Source: JAJKIP01 sp040509055
Lineage (GTDB): Bacteria; Bacteroidota; Bacteroidia; Chitinophagales; Chitinophagaceae
Assembly: GCA_040509055.1 (NCBI GenBank)
Contig: JBEVLT010000317.1
Location: forward strand, 1-13,560
Reading direction: 5' to 3'
DNA: 13,560 nucleotides
The translations under genes and the position numbers were made by a program. Below are positions 8,234 through 13,560 of this stretch, piece by piece. The notes under the pieces are model-generated. The model did not search any database. It was not told the DNA's origin and saw only the letters and a list, made by a program, of their open reading frames with translations. Position 1 is the stretch's first letter. Every line of letters begins with the position of its first letter.

Positions 8234-9961
8234 TTACCAGAATTTCGCGTACAGCGCACCCAGGATCATCAGCGTGACCACGATCATGATCACGATATGC
8301 GGTTTGAGCTTGAACATGCTGCCGTCTATTTCAAACGCTTTGGGGTTCACTTTCGGTCCGCCCAGGCTGATAGCGATCATGGTGATCACGGTGAAGAAGA
8401 AGGACCATCCCATGTTGATCAGGAACGGTATCTCCACTACTGTTTCCACCACGCCATTGTTCATTTTCTGGTATTGGAAAGCAGTATACAGCCAGGTTTC
8501 CCTGCCAAACAGGTCCACCGCATAGTTATTGAAGAAGATCGCCAGCGCAAAGCCAAGGATCACGCCGACCAGGGCAGCCGTACCGGTGGTACGCTTCCAG
8601 AACAGGCCCAGGATAAACATGGCGAATACGCCAGGGCTGATAAAGCCGGTATACTTCTGGATGAAGGTGAAACCGCCTTCGCCACCAATACCCAGCAGGT
8701 CTTTCCAGGTAAACATGAGAGCGATCAGCATGGCAGCGATCACCGTCATCCGGCCTGTCCAGATCATTTTCTTCTCATCGGATCCCTTGTTGACATATTT
8801 TTTATAGATGTCCAGCGTAAAGATGGTAGAGATACTGTTGGCCTTACCCGCCAGCGAAGCCACGATCGCGGCCGTAAGTGCAGCAATGGCCAGACCTTTC
8901 AAACCAGCAGGCAGGAACGCGAGGATGGCGGAATAAGCGCCGTCCTTGCCGCCTTCAAAACCAGGCAGGTGGCCTTTGGAATGCAGCACAAATGCAGCGA
9001 TACCCGGCAGCATCACGATCACCGGCATGAACAGTTTCAGGAAACCGGCAAACAGGATACCGGTACGCGCCGTATTCAGGTCGGCACCCAGCGCCCGCTG
9101 CGTGATGTACTGGTTGCAACCCCAGTAGTTCAGGTTTACGATCCACTGGCCGGCAAAATACATTGCCAGCCCCGGCAGCACCACGTACTTCTGTACATCC
9201 AGGTTTTCCGGCATATCGATCGTGGTGGTTGTCACCGAAGGCTTGGGCAGGATCATTTTGAAATGTTCCGGCGCCTGGTTCAACAGGGTTTTGAAACCGG
9301 TAATGGCATTGCCATCGGCTGCGCCATTGATCCGCTCATCCACGATCTGCAGGGCCAGGTATACCGTGGCAAAGCCACCGATGATGAGCACCGCCACCTG
9401 GATCACATCCGTATAACCGATCACTTTCATACCACCCAGGGTGATGATCAGGGCCATCAGCATCAGCACGATCATGATCTCGTGCAGGTAACCGCCGCCC
9501 AGCAGCCCGTTGATGGCTACCGCGCCCAGGTACAGGATGGAAGTAAGGTTGACAAACACATACAACAGCAGCCAGAACACGGCCATGATCAGCGCCACCG
9601 TTTCATTGTACCGCGTTTTCAGGAACTGCGGCATGGTATATATCTTATTCTTCAGGTAAATCGGGATGAACCAGACAGCAATAATGATCAGCGCGATTGC
9701 CGCGATCCACTCGTAGGCTGCTACGGAAATACCCACAAAAAAGCCTTCGCCGCTCATGCCGATAAACTGCTCTGCAGAAATGTTGGACGCAATCAGGGAA
9801 GCCCCGATGGCCCACCAGGTCAGCGAACCTTCGGCCAGGAAGAAGTCCTTGGTATCGGCGGTCGTCTTTCTTTTCCTGCGGTAGATCCAGTAGCCATACC
9901 CGGCTACCAGTACGAAATAAAAGAGGAAAACTGCAATGTCCAGGGTGGAGAGAGAATTCAT
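8234..9961 (-). CDS. Sodium/solute symporter (SSS family), probable sugar importer
   Basis: 575 aa inner-membrane protein with about 14 hydrophobic segments in the LeuT-type fold of the Vibrio sodium/galactose transporter (vSGLT). The segment WWAIGASLIASNISAEQF (49-66) matches vSGLT strongly. N60, Q65 and E84 line up with its sugar-gate and sugar-binding residues N64, Q69 and E88. YWGCNQYITQRALGA (279-293) and FIQKYTGFISPG (Q435) fit further sugar-site segments. Alignments are from memory. Its place directly before xylA in the cluster, read right to left after xylB and xylA, makes xylose the best guess; arabinose, galactose or an uronate are possible. The Na2-site segment AAIVASLAGKANS (364-376) has Ala for one of two expected serines and a membrane lysine, K373. 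Two tandem TAGCTT hexamers (9963-9974) lie just upstream of the ATG; their meaning is unknown. Confidence 0.92.
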   Translation of the reverse strand: MNSLSTLDIAVFLFYFVLVAGYGYWIYRRKRKTTADTKDFFLAEGSLTWWAIGASLIASNISAEQFIGMSGEGFFVGISVAAYEWIAAIALIIIAVWFIPIYLKNKIYTMPQFLKTRYNETVALIMAVFWLLLYVFVNLTSILYLGAVAINGLLGGGYLHEIMIVLMLMALIITLGGMKVIGYTDVIQVAVLIIGGFATVYLALQIVDERINGAADGNAITGFKTLLNQAPEHFKMILPKPSVTTTTIDMPENLDVQKYVVLPGLAMYFAGQWIVNLNYWGCNQYITQRALGADLNTARTGILFAGFLKLFMPVIVMLPGIAAFVLHSKGHLPGFEGGKDGAYSAILAFLPAGLKGLAIAALTAAIVASLAGKANSISTIFTLDIYKKYVNKGSDEKKMIWTGRMTVIAAMLIALMFTWKDLLGIGGEGGFTFIQKYTGFISPGVFAMFILGLFWKRTTGTAALVGVILGFALAIFFNNYAVDLFGRETWLYTAFQYQKMNNGVVETVVEIPFLINMGWSFFFTVITMIAISLGGPKVNPKAFEIDGSMFKLKPHIVIMIVVTLMILGALYAKFW

Positions 9962-9993
9962 ATAGCTTTAGCTTTATTAAGAATTAACGATCC

Positions 9994-11322
9994 CTAAATA
10001 TACCGGTTTATTATATTCTCAAGATATTCCTGGCGCCCACTTTTTAAAACTGGCTCGCCATTTTCGACGGCATAGGCCCGCAGGTCTTCCAGCGACAGCT
10101 GCCCGTTCTCGAAATCCCTGCCCTTGCCACTGTCGAAAGAAGCATACCTGTCAGCCCGGATCTTTTTGTAATCCGACTGCTGCAGGATGGCATCGGCTGT
10201 GACCAGGGCGCGGGCAAACGTATCGATCCCGCCGATATGTGCATGGAAGAGGTCTTCGGGGTCGGTAGAGTTGCGCCTGATCTTCGCATCGAAGTTGATG
10301 CCGCCGCCTTTGAAGCCGCCGGCCTGCAGGATCACCAGCATGGCTTCGGTCAGTTCATTGATATCATTGGGAAACTGGTCAGTATCCCAACCATTCTGGT
10401 AATCGCCACGGTTGGCATCGATGCTGCCAAGCAGGCCGGCATCGGCCGCCACCTGCAGCTCGTGGGTGAAGGTATGGCCGGCCAGCGTAGCATGGTTCAC
10501 CTCGATGTTCAGGCTGAAATCATCCAGCAGGCCATGCTGGCGCAGGAACCCGATCACGGTTTCACAGTCGTAGTCGTATTGGTGTTTGGACGGCTCGCAG
10601 GGTTTAGGCTCGATAAAGAACTGGCCGGTAAAGCCATGCTTCCGTGCATACTCCTTTGCCGTATGCAGGAACCGCGCAAAGTGTTCTTTTTCCCGTTTCA
10701 TATCCGTGTTCAGCAGGGTCATGTAGCCTTCCCGGCCTCCCCAGAACACATAGTTTTCCCCACCCAGCGCAATGGTGGCATCCAGTGCCGCCTTTACCTG
10801 CGCGGCGCCATGGGCCAGCACGTGAAAATCGGGATTGGTGGAAGCGCCGTTCATGTACCGCCGGTTGGAAAACAGATTGGCCGTGCCCCAGAGCAGCTTC
10901 ACACCGCTCGCCTTTTGCTTTTCCGCCAGGTAGGCGGTGATGGCCTGCAGGCGTCTGTCGTTATCTGCTACATCATTGGTATAGTCTACCGCATCCACAT
11001 CGTGAAAGCAATAATAAGGAAGGCCCAGTTTGGTAATGAACTCAAAGGCCGCATCGGCTTTGTCCTTTGCCCGCTCCACCGCATCCTTTTTCTCATCCCA
11101 CGCAAACAGGTGGGTCGGCTCGCCGAAAGGATCTGCGCCGCTGCCGCAGAAGCTATGCCAGTACGCACAGGCGAAACGCAGGTGCTCCTTCATGGTCTTG
11201 CCGGCCACCACTTTATTTTCATCATACCAGCGATAGGCCAGCGGGTTATCGGTATCCCGGCCTTCATAGGCGATCTTTCCAATGCCTTTAAAAAATTCTT
11301 TGCTGCCTGTAACGACTGACAT
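9994..11322 (-). CDS. xylA: Xylose isomerase (class II)
   Basis: 442 aa cytoplasmic TIM-barrel enzyme converting D-xylose to D-xylulose (EC 5.3.1.5). The long N-terminus (EFFKGIGKIAYEGRD) and the length mark the class II form. Catalytic H107 and D110 lie in YYCFHDVD, and K240 in FFIEPKP. Metal ligands are visible at E238, E274 and H277 (NIEVNHATLAGH), D302 (GSIDANRGD), D313 and D315 (GWDTDQFP), and D345 (GGINFDAKIRR). All are intact. The stop is TAG; the ATG at 11322 gives the standard class II start. It is separated by 32 bases from both xylB upstream and the symporter downstream, which fits one transcript. A short AT-rich palindrome TTTTATAAAA (11333-11342) lies in the gap before it and is not taken as a site. 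Confidence 0.98.
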   Translation of the reverse strand: MSVVTGSKEFFKGIGKIAYEGRDTDNPLAYRWYDENKVVAGKTMKEHLRFACAYWHSFCGSGADPFGEPTHLFAWDEKKDAVERAKDKADAAFEFITKLGLPYYCFHDVDAVDYTNDVADNDRRLQAITAYLAEKQKASGVKLLWGTANLFSNRRYMNGASTNPDFHVLAHGAAQVKAALDATIALGGENYVFWGGREGYMTLLNTDMKREKEHFARFLHTAKEYARKHGFTGQFFIEPKPCEPSKHQYDYDCETVIGFLRQHGLLDDFSLNIEVNHATLAGHTFTHELQVAADAGLLGSIDANRGDYQNGWDTDQFPNDINELTEAMLVILQAGGFKGGGINFDAKIRRNSTDPEDLFHAHIGGIDTFARALVTADAILQQSDYKKIRADRYASFDSGKGRDFENGQLSLEDLRAYAVENGEPVLKSGRQEYLENIINRYI

Positions 11323-11354
11323 AGTATGTCTGTTTTATAAAATGAATAAATAGA

Positions 11355-12833
11355 TCAGTTGATATGCTTTTGTAATTGTTCCAGCCATTTTGCATAATGG
11401 TCTTCGTATTGCTGCCCCGCTTCCGGCTCCACCAGCTGCAGGGGTTTGAAATGGAGGAATGCTTCGCTGCTGTTTTTATAGATACCGGCGCCGATGCCGG
11501 CACCCACCGCTGCGCCCACGCTGCCATCGCAGTTGTACATTTCCACCGGCACCTGCAGGGTATTGACAAAGCAGCCTGTAAACACAGCGCTAAGAAACAT
11601 ATTGGCCTTGCCGGCACGGATCACCCGCGGCGACATCCCGTTTTCCTTCATGATATCCAGCCCATACCGGAAGGCGAAGGCAATCCCTTCCTGCACCGCG
11701 CGGTACAGGTGTGCCGGTGTGTGCAGGTTGAGGTCCAGGTTGCAGATATGCGCCCCGACAATCCTGTTTTCCAGCATCCGCTCGGCCCCGTTGCCAAAAG
11801 GCAGCACGATGATGCCATCGCTGCCCGGCGCAATGGTGGCTGCCGCTTCGTTCACCTGCCCGTAGGACAGGTGTTCACCGGCCGAGTTCCTTACCCAGCG
11901 GTTCATGATACCGGTGCCGTTGATGCACAGCAATACGCCGAGGCGTTTCTGCGCTGCCGTATGATTCACATGAGCAAACGTATTGATGCGCGACCGGTCG
12001 TCGTAGGTAAACTGGTCGCTGATGCCATAGATCACGCCTGAAGTGCCGGCCGTAGCTGCCACATCACCGGGTTCAAGCACATTCAGCGACAAGGCATTGT
12101 TTGGCTGGTCGCCGGCTTTGTAGGTAACCGGAACGCCTTCTTTCAGCGATAAGGCAGTAGCTACCGATCGCATCACATATCCGTGCGCGGTAAAGACGTC
12201 CCTGATAGCGGGAATATGACCGGTATCGAGCCCGTAATAGTTGAACACATCCGCCGACAGTTCGTTCCCGGGAAAATCCCAGAACACGCCTTCCGAAAGA
12301 GCGGATATGCTGGTAGTCGCCTGCCCGGTCAGCTTCATGGCAATGAAATCACCGGGCAGCATGATCTTATCGATCTTTTCGTACAGTTCCGGTTCATGTT
12401 GCTTTACCCAGGCCAGTTTGGAGGCAGTAAAGTTTCCCGGCGAGTTCAGCAGGTGCAGCAGGCATTTTTCTTTCCCGATTTCTTCAAATGCTTTATTGCC
12501 GGTGTCTACCGCCCGGCTGTCGCACCAGATAATGCTGTTGCGCAAAACGTTTTGCTCTTTGTCCACGCACACCAGCCCATGCATCTGGTAAGCAATACCG
12601 ATGGCAGCAATGTCGGCAGGATCGTATTTGCGCTGCGCATGCAGCTTCAGGATAGCCAATTGCACATGTTCCCACCAGGTATCCGGCGATTGCTCGGCCC
12701 AACCGGGATGCGGAGTGATAATACCGGCTTCGGTTTCAGGATAATGTGCGGTGGCAATACATTGTTGTGTAACGGCGTCGGTAACGCAGACTTTGATGGA
12801 AGAAGTACCCAGATCGATCCCCAGCAGCAGCAT
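11355..12833 (-). CDS. xylB: Xylulokinase (FGGY family)
   Basis: 492 aa cytoplasmic kinase phosphorylating D-xylulose to D-xylulose 5-phosphate (EC 2.7.1.17), which enters the pentose phosphate pathway. The first actin-like domain starts LLLGIDLGTSSIKVCVTDA with the phosphate-binding loop. AYQMHGLVCVD (81-91) has the M-H-G segment usual in XylB, and IIWCDSRA (101-108) follows. AGDQPNNALSL (240-250) carries D242 as the probable catalytic base. The ATP-side domain has VAATAGTSGVIYG (258-270) and a conserved late segment, VIRAGKANMFLSAVF. FGGY kinases differ in substrate, but the adjacent xylA supports xylulose. It is the first gene of the leftward operon; an in-frame stop lies a short way upstream of the ATG and no better start exists. 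Confidence 0.95.
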   Translation of the reverse strand: MLLLGIDLGTSSIKVCVTDAVTQQCIATAHYPETEAGIITPHPGWAEQSPDTWWEHVQLAILKLHAQRKYDPADIAAIGIAYQMHGLVCVDKEQNVLRNSIIWCDSRAVDTGNKAFEEIGKEKCLLHLLNSPGNFTASKLAWVKQHEPELYEKIDKIMLPGDFIAMKLTGQATTSISALSEGVFWDFPGNELSADVFNYYGLDTGHIPAIRDVFTAHGYVMRSVATALSLKEGVPVTYKAGDQPNNALSLNVLEPGDVAATAGTSGVIYGISDQFTYDDRSRINTFAHVNHTAAQKRLGVLLCINGTGIMNRWVRNSAGEHLSYGQVNEAAATIAPGSDGIIVLPFGNGAERMLENRIVGAHICNLDLNLHTPAHLYRAVQEGIAFAFRYGLDIMKENGMSPRVIRAGKANMFLSAVFTGCFVNTLQVPVEMYNCDGSVGAAVGAGIGAGIYKNSSEAFLHFKPLQLVEPEAGQQYEDHYAKWLEQLQKHIN

Positions 12834-12978
12834 ATGACAGCAATTTGTTAGCAGTTAAAACCGGCATCTAAGTTACCAGCCGGCGTATCAAAAAACTACT
12901 ACTTTATTGTCGAAAACCGAAACTATTTTAATAAAAAACTTACCTTGAGCCGGCCAAAAACAGTAAGATAGTTCCTGC
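12834..12978. promoter_or_regulatory. Divergent control region between xylB and the AraC-type regulator gene
   Basis: These 145 bases separate the two divergent start codons and should hold both promoters. The centre (about 12886-12940) is AT-rich. Two related motifs are present in the same orientation: TTACC then GCCGGC at 12873-12884, and TTACC then GCCGGC at 12940-12954, with GCCGGC starts 70 bases apart. A CCGGC/GCCGG inverted repeat also brackets 12861-12883. For xylB, a weak match to the Bacteroidota -33/-7 pattern can be drawn on the minus strand (TTTCG, 19 bases or so, TAGTTTTT), but it is not convincing. No clear promoter was found for the regulator. No Shine-Dalgarno sequence precedes either gene. 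Confidence 0.5.
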
Positions 12979-13560
12979 ATGAAGCCGCTGATAGAAAAAT
13001 TGCCCCTGGGTAAAGACAGTTCGTTCGTGGCCCGTACGTATCGCACGCCGCATTTCGAAGTGCCCTGGCACCAGCATACCGAATACGAGCTGATCCTGTT
13101 TATTGAAGGAGAAGGAAGGAGCTTTGTCGGCAATTATATCGGTGAGTTCAGGCAGGGAGATATTTTTCTGCTGGGATCCAACCTGCCCCACACTTTTCAA
13201 AAGGCCAATAAAGACCTGGTAACGGGCGCTGTGGTCGTTCAGTTCCGGGAAGACTTCTGGGGCAGCGGTTTCCTGGAGTTGCCCGAATGCAAATCCATCC
13301 GCCAGCTGCTGGAAGCTTCCATGAAGGGATTAAGGATAAAAGGTGAAACAAAAACGAAACTGGCTCCTTTGCTGCACGCACTTGAACAGGCAGAAGGGTT
13401 TCACCGCATTACCGGGCTGTGCCAATGCCTGGAATTGATTGCCGTTCAGAAAGAATATGATACGGTGTCCACGCAGGATGTCACGGCCTTCCTGTCCAAA
13501 AAACAGGAGCGGATCGATAAGATTTTCCGTTACACCATTGATCATTTCCAGGAACCGGTG
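12979..13560 (+). CDS. AraC-type transcriptional regulator, cupin sensor domain (3' end cut by the window)
   Basis: The frame runs from the ATG at 12979 to the window edge, 194 codons. An in-frame TAA at 12964-12966 and no earlier start codon fix the start. Residues about 15-100 form a cupin-type ligand domain: VPWHQHTEYELILFIEGEGR (H31, H33, E37) then FRQGDIFLLGSNLPHTF (H71) is the pattern seen in AraC-family sensors. A helical linker follows. The last visible residues (KKQERIDKIFRYTIDHFQEPV) match the usual lead-in to the two helix-turn-helix motifs, which must lie beyond the edge and were not seen. Its divergent placement next to xylB makes it the likely local regulator of the xylose operon, probably responding to xylose or another sugar; ligand and sign of control are inference. 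Confidence 0.88.
   Translation, partial: MKPLIEKLPLGKDSSFVARTYRTPHFEVPWHQHTEYELILFIEGEGRSFVGNYIGEFRQGDIFLLGSNLPHTFQKANKDLVTGAVVVQFREDFWGSGFLELPECKSIRQLLEASMKGLRIKGETKTKLAPLLHALEQAEGFHRITGLCQCLELIAVQKEYDTVSTQDVTAFLSKKQERIDKIFRYTIDHFQEPV

Larger units (their letters stand above)
1..12833 (-). other. Predicted leftward operon for glucuronoxylan-sugar use
   Basis: Eight genes run in one direction with gaps of 32, 32, 25, 64, 3, about 47 and 11 bases. Cytoplasmic steps (xylB, xylA, symporter, uxuA) come first and secreted enzymes (GH43, GH9, GH115, unknown) come last. No intrinsic terminator with a T-run was seen in any gap. The left end is outside the window, so the operon may be longer. A single transcript is inferred from spacing and function; internal promoters cannot be ruled out. 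Confidence 0.75.

Noticed and set aside
8231..9997. 588-codon open frame on the plus strand opposite the whole symporter gene
   Set aside because: The product is rich in His, Asp, Gln and Arg with no recognisable domain, as expected from the complement of a hydrophobic membrane protein. The minus-strand frame has clear SSS homology.
10237..11319. 360-codon plus-strand open frame opposite xylA
   Set aside because: It is the antisense shadow of a strongly conserved gene with all catalytic residues intact.
11333..11342. TTTTATAAAA palindrome between xylB and xylA
   Set aside because: It is a short AT-only palindrome in an AT-rich gap and likely by chance; no promoter partner element at the right spacing.
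12888..13133. Minus-strand open frames under the AraC-type gene
   Set aside because: The plus-strand frame has clear cupin-sensor motifs and a start fixed by an upstream stop; the minus frames have no recognisable content.

Overview
The window looks like a chromosomal sugar-use locus from a member of the Bacteroidota, most likely a Chitinophagaceae-type soil or plant-litter bacterium. This is inferred from the protein style: signal peptides ending in A-Q-like sites, a GH115/GH43/GH9 set, a Bacteroidota-type SSS symporter, a class II xylose isomerase, no Shine-Dalgarno sequences, and moderate GC. No close species can be named from the sequence alone.

Layout: seven complete genes and one partial gene run leftward on the minus strand from about 12833 to the left edge. 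Gaps between them are 3 to 64 bases, so they probably form one operon. In transcription order they are xylB (xylulokinase), xylA (xylose isomerase), a sodium/sugar symporter, uxuA (mannonate dehydratase), a secreted GH43 beta-xylosidase/arabinofuranosidase, a secreted GH9 protein, a secreted GH115 alpha-glucuronidase, and the first 42 codons of another secreted protein cut by the window edge. A divergent gene on the plus strand (12979 to the right edge, cut) encodes the cupin sensor half of an AraC-type regulator. The 145-base region between it and xylB is the only sizeable intergenic region and the likely control region.

How it works together (inference from families): the locus is the downstream end of glucuronoxylan degradation. 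GH115 removes (4-O-methyl-)glucuronic acid side chains, and GH43 releases xylose and/or arabinose from oligosaccharides. GH9 acts on an unclear beta-linked glycan. The symporter takes a monosaccharide across the inner membrane. XylA and XylB convert xylose to xylulose 5-phosphate, and UxuA carries the uronate branch to 2-keto-3-deoxygluconate. The steps between glucuronate and mannonate (UxaC, UxuB), the endoxylanases and any SusC/SusD outer-membrane pair are not in this window.

Nothing here is clearly a new type of system. Points worth a second look are the non-canonical active-site region and unassigned N-terminal part of the GH9 protein, two stop-codon-associated hairpins inside the operon, paired motifs in the divergent control region, and an altered sodium-site segment in the symporter. 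I saw no tRNA, rRNA, CRISPR array, insertion sequence or phage gene.
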